Notes: generated from the sequence alone by a model not told the origin. Positions 44,090 to 52,724 are shown, counted from the first letter of the stretch. The stretch is 64,000 bases of DNA from Alicyclobacillus_A sp963788285 (GCA_963788285.1 CAWBGB010000012.1:1-64000); one strand, 5' to 3'. Translations and numbers: made by a program.

Positions 44090-44677
44090 TTACGCGCCGG
44101 TTCCTACAATCACATCATCAATCAACCCGTAGGCCTTGGCTTCTTCCGCAGAGAGGAAGTTGTCCCGATCCGTATCCCGTTCAATTTTCTCTAACGGTTG
44201 TCCGGTCCTTTCAGACAGGATCCGGTTTAATTTCTCCTTCGTCTTCAAAATCCAGTCTGCATGGATCTTGATATCCGATGCCTGTCCCTGTACCCCGCCG
44301 AGTGGCTGATGAATCATGATTTCACTGTTCGGCAGCGCGTAGCGTTTGCCCTTTGCGCCAGCAGCCAATAGGAATGCGCCCATGCTCGCCGCCATGCCAA
44401 TGCACATGGTCGACACGTCGGGCTTGATGTGCTGCATCGTATCGTAAATGGCAAACCCAGCTGTCACAGATCCACCGGGGCTATTGATATATAGCTGAAT
44501 ATCCCGTTCTGGGTCATCCGCTGCCAAAAACAGCAATTGAGCAACCACCGAGTTCGCTACATAATCATCGATAGGCGTACCGAGAATGATGATTCGGTCT
44601 TTTAACAGGCGAGAATAGATGTCGTAAGACCGCTCACCACGGCTCGTTTGCTCGATGACAATTGGCGTCAAACTCAT
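44090..44677 (-). CDS. clpP: ClpP serine protease subunit
   Basis: ClpP (195 residues) forms the tetradecameric proteolytic chamber. The catalytic serine is in GMAASMGAFLL (about residue 97), histidine in IMIHQPLGG, and aspartate in RDTDRDNF. The start at 44677 is set by GGAGGGGAC; the upstream extension has no signal and is atypical. In B. subtilis clpP lies elsewhere; here it sits between tig and clpX, the order of many other bacteria. Confidence 0.97.
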   Translation of the reverse strand: MSLTPIVIEQTSRGERSYDIYSRLLKDRIIILGTPIDDYVANSVVAQLLFLAADDPERDIQLYINSPGGSVTAGFAIYDTMQHIKPDVSTMCIGMAASMGAFLLAAGAKGKRYALPNSEIMIHQPLGGVQGQASDIKIHADWILKTKEKLNRILSERTGQPLEKIERDTDRDNFLSAEEAKAYGLIDDVIVGTGA

Positions 44678-44739
44678 GACGTCCCCTCCGCACGCGACCT
44701 TTTGGGCCGCAGAGATTGTTTGCAAATGACTGGTTTGAG

Positions 44740-44768
44740 AAAACAAGGCACGGAATATCGTGCCTTGT
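44740..44768 (-). terminator. Terminator between tig and clpP
   Basis: ACAAGGCACGATATTCCGTGCCTTGT-type arms (ACAAGGCACG and CGTGCCTTGT) form a 10-bp stem followed by TTTTCTC on the minus strand, 38 nt after the tig stop. Confidence 0.75.
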
Positions 44769-44805
44769 CTCTAAAACACACTATGTAGATTTATTGTACA
44801 CGAAT

Positions 44806-46098
44806 TCACACGATTTTGCTATGTTCCACGAGGAACGCAACGGTCTTTCGAGTTTTTAGGTCGTTCCGGAAGGAATTCAGTTCTGGATCACGAAGACGAA
44901 GCATTTGCTTAACTTGTTCGACATCCAGCCCCGCAGACTCAGCAATCTTCTTCAGCTCTGCATCGACTTCTTCCTCAGACGGCTCAAGACCTTCCTTCTT
45001 CGCAATCGCCTCCAGAACAAGCGCCGTACGAACACTCTTCTCAGCGGATTCCACGAATTGTGCTCGCACCTCTTCTCGAGTCTGACCGGTAAATTCCAAG
45101 TACGCATCGAATGGAATTTGCTGCATTTGCAACTGCTGTTCAAAGTTTTGCACCAGATGATCCGCTTCGTGATCAATCATCACCTGTGGAATGTCCACCT
45201 TCGCGACAGCCACCGCAGCCTGGACCGCTTCGTCTTCGAGATAGCGCTGGTGCTCTTGCTCCTTACGGCTCTCCAACTGCTTCTTCAGGTCCTCGACGAA
45301 CTCATCCACAGTCTGGAATTCACTAATTTCCTGAACAAACTCGTCATTCAGTTCACGCAGGTTCTTGCGCTTAATGTCGTGCAGCACCACATGGAACTTC
45401 GCCGCCTTGCCGGCAAGAGTCTTAACATGGTAATCCTCTGGGAAGGTCACGTCGATGTCGCGCTCTTCGCCAGGTTTCATGCCGAGCAATTGTTCTTCGA
45501 AACCTGCAATGAACATACCAGATCCGATTTCCAACTGATAGTTCTCGGCTTCCCCACCCTCGAACGGTTCACCGTCGACGGTGCCTCGAAAATCAATGTT
45601 TACAATGTCCCCTTGCTCGACTTGGCCGTCCTCGACCACGTCAATTTGCGCATGTTGCTTACGGATCTCTTCTAATTCCTCATTGACCGCATTGTCGTCC
45701 ACTACAAACGGCTTGTCCTTGATTTCAAGCCCTTTGTAATCGCCCAACTCGACTTCCGGCTTCACCGTTACCTTCGCCTTGAAGATAAACGGCTTGCCCG
45801 CTTCCAGTTGAACAACGTCCACGTCCGGCATGGCGACTGGCTCGATGCCGGATTGGCGAACCGCTTCATCGTATGCACGCGGCAACAGGTAGTCCACTGC
45901 ATCTTGATACAGAGACTCTACCCCGAAACGGGCCTCGAACAGTTTGCGTGGAACCTTCCCCTTCCGGAAGCCGGGTACATTCACACGCTGGACAACTTTT
46001 TTGAAAGCAATGTCCAACGCTTCAGAGAATCTATCTTTGTCGACTTCCACCTCAAGAACGCCGACGTTCGCCTCTGTTTTTTCCCATTTCACCGTCAT
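44806..46098 (-). CDS. tig: Trigger factor
   Basis: Trigger factor (430 residues) is the ribosome-bound chaperone and prolyl isomerase. The ribosome-binding signature GFRKGKVPRKLFEARFG lies at about residues 42-58. The FKBP-type isomerase domain spans about 150-245 and the helical chaperone domain fills the remaining C-terminus. GGGGAGGA precedes the ATG. It is the first gene of tig-clpP-clpX and has its own promoter. Confidence 0.98.
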   Translation of the reverse strand: MTVKWEKTEANVGVLEVEVDKDRFSEALDIAFKKVVQRVNVPGFRKGKVPRKLFEARFGVESLYQDAVDYLLPRAYDEAVRQSGIEPVAMPDVDVVQLEAGKPFIFKAKVTVKPEVELGDYKGLEIKDKPFVVDDNAVNEELEEIRKQHAQIDVVEDGQVEQGDIVNIDFRGTVDGEPFEGGEAENYQLEIGSGMFIAGFEEQLLGMKPGEERDIDVTFPEDYHVKTLAGKAAKFHVVLHDIKRKNLRELNDEFVQEISEFQTVDEFVEDLKKQLESRKEQEHQRYLEDEAVQAAVAVAKVDIPQVMIDHEADHLVQNFEQQLQMQQIPFDAYLEFTGQTREEVRAQFVESAEKSVRTALVLEAIAKKEGLEPSEEEVDAELKKIAESAGLDVEQVKQMLRLRDPELNSFRNDLKTRKTVAFLVEHSKIV

Positions 46099-46181
46099 GT
46101 GTCAAGTTCCTCCCCAAAACACGGCCAAGTTGCCCTGTAAATCTTGTGCAGCGGACAATCTTGTCCGTACACAACGCGCCC

Positions 46182-46211
46182 ATTATACCCTGTTGCGGAG
46201 TCCGGCTACAA
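46182..46211 (-). promoter_or_regulatory. SigmaA-type promoter of tig
   Basis: TTGTAG and TATAAT are separated by 18 nt on the minus strand, about 85 nt before the tig start. The -10 is perfect. Confidence 0.6.
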
Positions 46212-46231
46212 CGGCCCGTACTCCGCAACAG
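46190..46231. repeat. 12-bp inverted repeat across the tig promoter
   Basis: CTGTTGCGGAGT and ACTCCGCAACAG are perfect complements, 18 nt apart. The tig -35 falls in the loop and the -10 just beyond one arm. It is also in the correct place to end transcripts of the two upstream tRNA genes, but there is no T-tract. Confidence 0.7.
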
Positions 46232-46265
46232 ATACCCGATGACGGGTCATCCATAATGGTTGTGG

Positions 46266-46339
46266 CGTCTCAGGAGGGATTCGAACCCCCGACCCACAGC
46301 TTAGAAGGCTGTTGCTCTATCCAGCTGAGCTACTGAGAC
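46266..46339 (-). tRNA. tRNA-Arg (TCT)
   Basis: The acceptor stem GTCTCAG/CTGAGAC is perfect. The D-stem GCTC/GAGC, anticodon stem ACAGC/GCTGT with loop CTTCTAA (anticodon TCT), and T-loop TTCGAAT are all present. CCA is not encoded. It is the second tRNA of a two-gene cluster upstream of tig. Confidence 0.93.
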
Positions 46340-46343
46340 ATGG

Positions 46344-46414
46344 AGCGGGTGATGGGAATCGAACCCACGCTACCAGCTTGGAAGGCTGGAGTTCTACCAT
46401 TGAACTACACCCGC
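46344..46414 (-). tRNA. tRNA-Gly (TCC)
   Basis: Acceptor GCGGGTG pairs with CACCCGC. The anticodon loop CTTCCAA carries TCC, and the T-loop TTCGATT is canonical. Only four bases separate it from tRNA-Arg, so the two are co-transcribed. Confidence 0.95.
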
Positions 46415-46531
46415 ATCAGGAGCGCCACTCTGTCACTGCGCCCGTACACTTGTCATTGCCAAAAGCGTCAGGCGTTCGTCTGCACTCAAACAGTGTAGAC
46501 GATATCGCCCTAAGAGATCAAGTCTTCACAT

Positions 46532-47089
46532 TCAATTGTTGGTGATGGAACTTTTTATCATCGTCGCTCGCACCTGCCCACTCGTTAACTCCCCATGACT
46601 CGTGTAATGGGAGACTTTCACATTGTAGGCATCAGGAGAGTCCGCTGGATCAATATCCAGCACCGCAAACGTCCGCTCCCTGCGGCCGCGCGGCGCGGCA
46701 AGACTACCGGGATTGACAAACAGGATCCCATCCAACATGAGTAACACGGCCGTATGCGTGTGGCCAAAGACGACGATGTTTGCCCCCGTGGTTTTGGCAC
46801 GCTCGGCGAGCGCATTCATTCCTTCTTTCACTTTCCAGCGATGTCCATGCGTCAGAAAGATGCGCGGACCAAACGCGTCGATGATCATGTCGTGCGGGAA
46901 ATCGCGGCTTGCGGTATCCCAATTCCCGGCCACTGCGTAGATAGGCCAGTCCACCCTTTGAGCAAGCCAACGCACGTCTTCTATTTCGTCACCAGCATGC
47001 AAAATGGCGTCAATCTTCGGAACGCTCTTCACGGCGCTCAGCAGTTCGTGTCGGTAGCGATGCGTATCGCTAACGATGCACAGCCTCAT
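46532..47089 (-). CDS. ysnB: YfcE/YsnB-type metallophosphoesterase
   Basis: The 185-residue protein belongs to the calcineurin-like phosphodiesterase family. The metal-binding motifs are all present: SDTH (residues 7-10), GDE (about 34), GNWD (about 56), HGHR (about 81) and GHTHT (about 109). The natural substrate of YsnB is not known; YfcE-type enzymes hydrolyse phosphodiesters in vitro. It overlaps the end of rdgB by 20 nt, as ysnA-ysnB in B. subtilis. Confidence 0.93.
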   Translation of the reverse strand: MRLCIVSDTHRYRHELLSAVKSVPKIDAILHAGDEIEDVRWLAQRVDWPIYAVAGNWDTASRDFPHDMIIDAFGPRIFLTHGHRWKVKEGMNALAERAKTTGANIVVFGHTHTAVLLMLDGILFVNPGSLAAPRGRRERTFAVLDIDPADSPDAYNVKVSHYTSHGELTSGQVRATMIKSSITNN

Positions 47090-47678
47090 CCTTCGCCCCC
47101 CTCCACAATCGAGTCAGAACTTGTACAGCCTTGGCCCTGTGAGATACCACATTCTTTACGTCCGCTGGCAAGTCGGCGAAGGTGCTGCCGAGTTCGGGGA
47201 CGTAAAACAGCGGATCGTACCCAAATCCAGATTGACCGCTTGGCTGCAGAGCAATCCTCCCGTGAACCTCCCCACGTGCAACATACCCGATACCGTACCG
47301 ACGATGGTAGAGTGCCAAAACGCATACGAATTGAGCATTCCGCTCCGATTCGGGAACACCGTCGAGCGCTCTCAGTAACTTCTCATTGTTGGCGGCGCTA
47401 TCACCATGCACGCCGGCGTATCTGGCCGAATGAATCCCGGGAGCTCCGTGAAGCCAATCCACGCACAACCCAGAGTCGTCCGCGAGCACCCATGAATCGC
47501 AGCAAGCGGCGTAGAAAGACGCCTTCTGCATCGCATTGGATTCAAACGTAGTACCTGTTTCAGGACAGTCCGGTACGCTGTCCGGCAGTGGCAGAACTGA
47601 CACTGACAACGGCTGTAAAAGTGCCTCAAACTCTTCTACTTTGTGTGCGTTTTTTGTGGCGAGATATATCGTTTTCAC
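47070..47678 (-). CDS. rdgB: RdgB/HAM1 XTP/dITP pyrophosphatase
   Basis: The enzyme removes non-canonical purine triphosphates (ITP, XTP) from the nucleotide pool. The protein begins IYLATKNAHKVEEF and has the catalytic DDSGLCVDWLHGAPGIHSARYAG-type block (DDSGLCVDWL then PGIHSARYAG). FGYDPLF is the third signature. The start is uncertain: GTG 47678 fits the family N-terminus, whereas ATG at 47702 or 47696 would add eight or six residues. Its end overlaps ysnB. Confidence 0.93.
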   Translation of the reverse strand: MKTIYLATKNAHKVEEFEALLQPLSVSVLPLPDSVPDCPETGTTFESNAMQKASFYAACCDSWVLADDSGLCVDWLHGAPGIHSARYAGVHGDSAANNEKLLRALDGVPESERNAQFVCVLALYHRRYGIGYVARGEVHGRIALQPSGQSGFGYDPLFYVPELGSTFADLPADVKNVVSHRAKAVQVLTRLWRGAKDEAVHR

Positions 47679-47774
47679 TGCGTGTACCCACTCCATGTCC
47701 ATCACAATTACGGTTGCTTCACATAGTACCACATTTCGTGGATTGTCCCCAGTGAATCTCACGGGTGCAGAGTG

Positions 47775-48611
47775 TCACACGCTGTACGTGAACGATTCCA
47801 TCCCAACGTGGATCACAAACGCGTCATCCGCGTATGCACGCATCCACTTCTGAAGTGCCTGCTGCATGCGCACGCCGTCACCGCTGGTGAAGTATTGGTC
47901 GACTGCTGGCTCGGTGCGATTCGCTGTCCAAGCCTGGTCGGACAGTACCGCTTTCACCTCTTTGGCTGTCTCATAGGCAGACGAAATGAGGCGGACGTGG
48001 TCGCCAACGGCGCGCTGAATCACGGATTCCAAGTGTGGGTAGTGCGTACATCCGAGAATCAGCGTATCGATGTCTCGCTCCTGTAACGGAAGAAGACGTT
48101 CCCGCACAATGCGTTCAACGTGTTTTCCAGAAATCTCGCCACGCTCTACCAGTGGTACAAATTCCGGACACGCCAGGCTGTACACCTCAGCCTTCGGAAG
48201 TAGCGATTTAATGGCACGTTCGTAGACACCACTCGTGACCGTCACGGCAGTTCCAATCACGCCAATGCGCATGCTCTCGGTGGCGCGAGCTGCGGCGCGC
48301 GCCCCGGGGCGTACTACGCCGAGGACAGGAATGTGGTAACGCTGTTGCAACGTCGGCAACGCGACGGCAGTAGCCGTGTTGCAAGCGACGACCAACATCT
48401 TGACTCCTCTTCGCACCAGAAAGTCACAGATCTCAGTCGAATATTCAAGCACCTGCTCAGGTGTTCTGTCCCCATATGGGCATCGCGCTGTATCTCCAAA
48501 ATAGGTAATAGTCTCATTGGGCAACTCGGCTTTGATAGCCGAGGCCACTGTCAATCCTCCGACGCCAGAATCAAAAACACCAATCGGCAATTGGTTTGAC
48601 ACGTATTTCAC
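47775..48611 (-). CDS. murI: Glutamate racemase MurI/RacE
   Basis: The enzyme makes D-glutamate for peptidoglycan. The two catalytic cysteines are in ACNTATAVALP (about residue 76) and LGCTHYPHLE (about 187), and GVFDSGVGGLTVA is the N-terminal signature. The length of 278 residues is typical. The GTG start overlaps a weak GGGAG; a second GTG three codons later is an alternative. In B. subtilis gerM and rph follow racE, but here rdgB follows directly. Confidence 0.97.
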   Translation of the reverse strand: MKYVSNQLPIGVFDSGVGGLTVASAIKAELPNETITYFGDTARCPYGDRTPEQVLEYSTEICDFLVRRGVKMLVVACNTATAVALPTLQQRYHIPVLGVVRPGARAAARATESMRIGVIGTAVTVTSGVYERAIKSLLPKAEVYSLACPEFVPLVERGEISGKHVERIVRERLLPLQERDIDTLILGCTHYPHLESVIQRAVGDHVRLISSAYETAKEVKAVLSDQAWTANRTEPAVDQYFTSGDGVRMQQALQKWMRAYADDAFVIHVGMESFTYSV

Positions 48612-48673
48612 CGCTCCCTGAAACGCTAGTACTGTAATGGCTTCTGCATCTATATGACGTGGAGGAACCTAAC

Positions 48674-48708
48674 GCGAAAAAGGAAACGCTGTGCGGGATT
48701 CGCACAGC
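48674..48708 (-). terminator. Terminator after the MarR-family gene
   Basis: GCTGTGCG-AATCC-CGCACAGC forms an 8-bp stem followed by GTTTCCTTTTT on the minus strand, three bases after the stop. Confidence 0.8.
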
Positions 48709-48711
48709 ATG

Positions 48712-49158
48712 TCAGTCCTTGTCCATTTTTTCATTTAACAACGCTAATATCCTCAAGATTTCTTCCTGGTCTTTCGAACTGACTGACTCCAAAACGCCTG
48801 CAAGGTACGCGCGTCGCGCATCCAACACGTGCTCAATCATTTGCCGCCCTTTTTCCAAGAGCCGCACTCGCACCACTCGACGGTCCTCCGCGTCGCGCTC
48901 GCGCACCACAAATGACGCTCGCTCCAACCTGTCAACCAAGTCTGTCGTGGTGCTATACGCAAGATAGAGACGGTTGCTCAAGTCGCCGATGGTCAACACT
49001 CCATCCCGATCCAGGATCACGAGAGCGTCGAACTGTGGCGGTGTCATGTTGTACTGTTCGAGCAACATTCGCCCTCTGCGGCGCACTGTCGAAGCAATCA
49101 TACGAAGATGCTTTTCAATCTCTACCACGTGGTTGGAGAACGTAACCCCCACAGGCAC
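48712..49158 (-). CDS. MarR-family transcriptional regulator, YsmB-like
   Basis: The 148-residue protein has a winged helix-turn-helix typical of MarR dimers. TPPQFDALVILDRDGVLTIGDLSNRL (in two parts, TPPQFDALVIL and LTIGDLSNRLYLAYSTTTD) is the recognition region, and RDAEDRRVVRVRLLEKGRQ is the wing. No ligand or target is apparent. It occupies the place of ysmB between gerE and racE in B. subtilis. The GTG start is not strongly supported. Confidence 0.88.
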   Translation of the reverse strand: MPVGVTFSNHVVEIEKHLRMIASTVRRRGRMLLEQYNMTPPQFDALVILDRDGVLTIGDLSNRLYLAYSTTTDLVDRLERASFVVRERDAEDRRVVRVRLLEKGRQMIEHVLDARRAYLAGVLESVSSKDQEEILRILALLNEKMDKD

Positions 49159-49215
49159 ACCTCAATTAAGACGTTGTGTTCTAGCAGATTGTATCATTCT
49201 CCCTAGCCAGCGTCA

Positions 49216-49251
49216 ACGAAAGGAGACCCCTACACCATGGCACTGTAGGGG
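49216..49251 (-). terminator. Terminator after gerE
   Basis: CCCCTACA and TGTAGGGG form a perfect 8-bp stem with a nine-base loop, followed by TCTCCTTTCG on the minus strand. Confidence 0.75.
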
Positions 49252-49259
49252 TAATCACG

Positions 49260-49487
49260 TCAAATATTCAGTTCGCCCAGTCGCACGAGTTCTACAACGG
49301 CTTGCGAGCGCCCCTTGACATTAAGTTTCTTCATCACATTAGAAATGTGATTACGCACTGTCTTCTCGCTCACAAACAGTTGGGCTGCGATTTCCTTTGT
49401 CGTCTTGTCTTGAACCAGCAATTCGAATACTTCTCGCTCACGATTTGTCAGTAGTGACTTCACCCGCATGTCATTGCCGGAAGACAT
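49260..49487 (-). CDS. gerE: GerE, LuxR-type late sporulation regulator
   Basis: GerE adjusts SigmaK-dependent coat gene transcription in the mother cell. The 75-residue protein is essentially one LuxR-type helix-turn-helix: LTNREREVFELLVQ, then KEIAAQLFVSEKTVRNHISN, given as two blocks. The length is the same as in B. subtilis. AAGGAGGG lies before the ATG. A SigmaK-type promoter is present at 49539-49564. The neighbours ysmB and racE match the B. subtilis order. Confidence 0.95.
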   Translation of the reverse strand: MSSGNDMRVKSLLTNREREVFELLVQDKTTKEIAAQLFVSEKTVRNHISNVMKKLNVKGRSQAVVELVRLGELNI

Positions 49488-49538
49488 TCTTTTATCCCTC
49501 CTTGTCGCTCGGTCTACAAGAATGGGATACAGTCACGC

Positions 49539-49564
49539 TATAGTATGACGGCCTGTGAAACCGT
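49539..49564 (-). promoter_or_regulatory. SigmaK-type promoter of gerE
   Basis: On the minus strand AC, 15 nt, then CATACTATA matches the SigmaK pattern (AC-N15/16-CATANNNTA), 52 nt before the gerE start. Confidence 0.55.
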
Positions 49565-49732
49565 GTGCGGAAATCGGAAAACATGGGCGAGCAGGCAAGC
49601 CCGCATACTGGTCGTACTATCACAACTTTTGTTATAATGAGTCATTTGCAAATTCCAACAGAGGAATTCAGCATCACGAGAGGTCACTGCCGGATTCCAA
49701 ACTTTCATTCCGAGCACCACTGTCATACAAAT

Positions 49733-49762
49733 GGCCGCACAAGTGCATGACACCTGTGCGGC
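49733..49762 (-). terminator. Terminator after mccB
   Basis: GGCCGCACAGGT and ACTTGTGCGGCC arms pair around a short loop, with ATTTG following on the minus strand, 22 nt after the mccB stop. Confidence 0.75.
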
Positions 49763-49783
49763 CAAACTTGGTTCACTCAACCG

Positions 49784-50917
49784 TCATTTCAACGCAGAGG
49801 CCAGGTCCTCCAGAAGGTCCTCCGCGTCTTCCAGCCCGACCGAGATACGAATGAGACCGTCTGTGATGCCTAGCTCATCACGACGTTCTTTTGGTATGGA
49901 GGCATGTGTCATTCGCGCTGGAACGGAGATCAGACTTTCCACCGCTCCAAGACTTTCGGCCAAGGTGAAGTACTTGACGTTGGCGAGTACCTCATCGGCC
50001 TTTTCCAAGCTTCCCACGTCAAACGAGATCATCGCACCAAACCCACGCGCTTGTTTCGACGCAACGTCGTGACCAGGGTGAGAGGGTAAACCCGGGTAAT
50101 ACACGTGCTGTACACGGGGATGCTCAATTAGAAACTCCGCGATACGACGCGCTGTTCGTTCAGCGGCTTCCATTCTGACGCCAAGCGTCCGGATCCCGCG
50201 AATGAGCAGCCAAGAATCCTGTGGACCGAGGACAGCGCCTGTCGAATTCTGAATGAAGTGCAGGGACTCTGCTAATTCCGGTGAGTTGACGACGGCGATG
50301 CCAGCCACTACATCACTGTGTCCACCCAAGTACTTCGTTGCACTATGCACGACGATGTCCGCGCCCAGTTCGATGGGTGACTGCCAATATGGCGACATAA
50401 ATGTGTTATCGACAATGACGAGCAGTCCTCGAGACTTGGCGAACTGAGCACACGCAGCAATATCCGATACTTTCAACAGCGGATTGGTCGGTGTCTCCAG
50501 ATAGAGTGCTTTTGTATTGGGTTGAATGGCGGCTTCAATGTTGCGCACATCGGTGGTATCTACAAACGTGGCCGAAATACCGAACCGCTGCAGTACCTTC
50601 GTCACCACGCGGAACGTACCGCCGTACACGTCATCGGTCAAGACGATGTGGTCCCCAGCGTTCAACAACATGATGACCGCTGTAATGGCGGCCATTCCTG
50701 AAGAAAATGCAAATCCAGCCACACCGCCTTCGAGGTCCTTCATCAGTTCTTCCAGTGCCCGCCGAGTCGGATTTCCCGTCCGAGAGTACTCGTAGCCCTT
50801 GTGTTTGCCAACGGCTTCCTGATGATATGTACTGACTTGGTAAATTGGAACACTCACGGCTCCGGTTGTAGGATCCTCCGGAATTCCAGCGCGTATCAAT
50901 CGAGTCTTCGACCGCAA
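49784..50917 (-). CDS. mccB: Cystathionine gamma-lyase/synthase-family PLP enzyme
   Basis: The 377-residue protein belongs to the Cys/Met-metabolism PLP family. The PLP lysine is in HSATKYLGGHSDVVAG (about residue 196). TRAGIPEDPTTGAV-like opening (IRAGIPEDPTTGAVSVPIY) and SSGMAAITAV are further signatures. Adjacent cysK-type and yrrT-type genes argue for cystathionine gamma-lyase (homocysteine to cysteine) rather than MetB, but sequence alone does not separate them. The TTG start touches the cysK stop behind AAGGAGGG, so translation is probably coupled. Confidence 0.88.
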   Translation of the reverse strand: MRSKTRLIRAGIPEDPTTGAVSVPIYQVSTYHQEAVGKHKGYEYSRTGNPTRRALEELMKDLEGGVAGFAFSSGMAAITAVIMLLNAGDHIVLTDDVYGGTFRVVTKVLQRFGISATFVDTTDVRNIEAAIQPNTKALYLETPTNPLLKVSDIAACAQFAKSRGLLVIVDNTFMSPYWQSPIELGADIVVHSATKYLGGHSDVVAGIAVVNSPELAESLHFIQNSTGAVLGPQDSWLLIRGIRTLGVRMEAAERTARRIAEFLIEHPRVQHVYYPGLPSHPGHDVASKQARGFGAMISFDVGSLEKADEVLANVKYFTLAESLGAVESLISVPARMTHASIPKERRDELGITDGLIRISVGLEDAEDLLEDLASALK

Positions 50918-51847
50918 TTAAAACCCTCCTTGATAGATGTTCTTGCTCAAGTAGCGTTCACTGCTGTCTGGAAAAATGGTCACAATCGTGGTTCCCTTGG
51001 TCGCATGCTTCGCTTCTTCTAAGGCTGCATGCATAGCGGCACCGGATGAACTACCCACCAGGAGCCCCTCGTTCCGCGCCAACTCATGAACCCTGCGAAA
51101 CGCGTCCTTGTCCGACACTGTGTGAATCGCGTGGAAGTACGTCTTGTCCATAAATGGCGGCAAGAACTCCATGCCAATCCCTTCTGTTTCGTGTGGGCCC
51201 ACAGGTCCGCCGCCCAAGATGGAGCCCTCAGGCTCCACAATCACGGCCTTCAAAGTAGGATTCTGTTCCTTCAGGTACCTGGCAGTTCCCATGAACGTTC
51301 CGCCGGTCCCTGCCCCTGCCACGAAGATATCCACCTGCCCCTGCGTCTGCTTCCAGATTTCTGGCCCCAGCGTTTTGTAGTACGCCGCCGGATTCGCCGG
51401 ATTGGCGAACTGACTCGGACTGAATGAACCCGGAATTTCTTCCAGTAGTTCTTCTGCTTTCCGAATGGCGCCTTTCATACCTTCCTCGGTCGGTGTATGC
51501 ACAATCTTCGCACCAAGCGCCCGCATCAGCTGCTGCTTCTCGATACTGAACTTTTCCGGGACCACGAAGATCACCGAAACGTCTTCATGAAGCGCTGCCA
51601 GGGCTAACCCAATGCCCGTATTGCCGGCGGTGGGTTCGATGACGGTTCCACCCTTTTTCAACTTTCCGGTGGCGAAAGCGTCTCGAATCAATTCTACGCC
51701 CAGTCTGTCCTTGACGCTACCACCAGGATTGAAGTATTCGAGTTTCGCAAGCAACCGAACGCCACTCGGTACACCGGAATGCTGCAACTCCATCAATGGC
51801 GTATTGCCAATCAACGCTCGAATGTCCGTAATCACGTTATCCAACAT
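50918..51847 (-). CDS. Cysteine synthase/cystathionine beta-synthase family enzyme (MccA/CysK type)
   Basis: The 309-residue PLP enzyme has the lysine in NPGGSVKDRLGVELI (about residue 41), the PTAGNTGIGLA phosphate-binding loop, and GTGGTFMGTARYL. The opening IGNTPLMEL is canonical. Clustering with yrrT- and mccB-like genes suggests O-acetylserine-dependent cystathionine beta-synthase (MccA), which starts reverse transsulfuration, though a standard CysK cannot be excluded. The ATG at 51847 follows GGAGGGCGG; the longer frame overlaps yrrT and is unlikely. Confidence 0.88.
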   Translation of the reverse strand: MLDNVITDIRALIGNTPLMELQHSGVPSGVRLLAKLEYFNPGGSVKDRLGVELIRDAFATGKLKKGGTVIEPTAGNTGIGLALAALHEDVSVIFVVPEKFSIEKQQLMRALGAKIVHTPTEEGMKGAIRKAEELLEEIPGSFSPSQFANPANPAAYYKTLGPEIWKQTQGQVDIFVAGAGTGGTFMGTARYLKEQNPTLKAVIVEPEGSILGGGPVGPHETEGIGMEFLPPFMDKTYFHAIHTVSDKDAFRRVHELARNEGLLVGSSSGAAMHAALEEAKHATKGTTIVTIFPDSSERYLSKNIYQGGF

Positions 51848-51888
51848 TTCACACCGCCCTCCTAGCCCGTCTGGACCGGCATGCTCCT

Positions 51889-52563
51889 TCATTGTACAGC
51901 ATGAGCATCTGCTGCTTCGAGTGGTCGAATCTTCGTAGCCTCCCACCGCCAGACGTACGCATTGCATTGCGCAAACTCAATTTCAAAGCCAGCCTCCTGA
52001 AAAATCCGCTTCATCTCCGGTATAGTTGTATAGTATTCGGTAGCCAGGTCCTGTGCGAGGTTGAAGCGCTGTTCGATTTGAGCCTTGCGAATGGCTTTCT
52101 CCTTCGCATCTTGATCCACAAATACGGTGTCAGCAAAGACGACCTTTCCGCGTATCGAAAGCAGCGAGTTAAATCGCAGCGCGGCCATCCGTTTTTCGTC
52201 GTCCGTCAAGTGATGAAACGCATAGGTACTGACAATCGAGTCAACTTGTTGAATCGGCACTTCGAAGTGAAGAAAATCCCCGTCATGAATTGGAACATTG
52301 ACGAGCCTGCGCTGAGCGAGTTTACGCATTTCACTGGACGGTTCGACACCAATCACAGGGCGCCCTAACGCGACTAACTTGGCAGTGAGGTTGCCAGTTC
52401 CAACGCCAAACTCAAGAACTGTTCCCGCGGTCCGCTCCGCGACGCTCTGCAATATCTGGTCATACCCTGAAAACACTTCAACGTACTCTTTATCCCCACC
52501 GTGAACCGTCTCATCGTAAGTTGACGCCCAACGATCGAACAAATCCAGGAATTCTCTCCCCAT
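51889..52563 (-). CDS. yrrT: SAM-dependent methyltransferase, YrrT-like
   Basis: The class I methyltransferase (224 residues) has motif I VLEFGVGTGNLTAKL (about residues 48-62), an acidic residue after IGVEPS, and FHHLTDDE. In Bacillus YrrT is encoded with mtnN, mccA and mccB in the methionine-to-cysteine operon. Here the methyltransferase-cysK-mccB order is kept but mtnN is missing. GGGGTGG precedes the ATG at 52563. The methylated substrate is unknown. Confidence 0.8.
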   Translation of the reverse strand: MGREFLDLFDRWASTYDETVHGGDKEYVEVFSGYDQILQSVAERTAGTVLEFGVGTGNLTAKLVALGRPVIGVEPSSEMRKLAQRRLVNVPIHDGDFLHFEVPIQQVDSIVSTYAFHHLTDDEKRMAALRFNSLLSIRGKVVFADTVFVDQDAKEKAIRKAQIEQRFNLAQDLATEYYTTIPEMKRIFQEAGFEIEFAQCNAYVWRWEATKIRPLEAADAHAVQ

Positions 52564-52687
52564 GTTTTCCACCCCAAGACTATATTCCAAGCATACTTAT
52601 GGACTTTATCGGTTTATTCAGGGTAACACGCTTTTGCCAAACTGGCAATGTTAGAATAGGCTTCTCAGCGACAAACTTGTGCTGTAA

Positions 52688-52724
52688 GCAAAATGGTGAC
52701 ACCCTCGCATCGGGTCCCACCATG
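52688..52724 (-). terminator. Terminator after the hypothetical gene at the sdh operon end
   Basis: ATGGTGGGACCC and GGGTGTCACCAT form a strong stem around a seven-base loop, followed by TTTTG on the minus strand, about 55 nt after the stop at 52779. Confidence 0.75.

Noticed and set aside
49555..49854. Plus-strand frame of 99 codons between gerE and mccB
   Set aside because: It runs through the gerE promoter region and the mccB terminator and 3' end, has no ribosome site and shows no family pattern.
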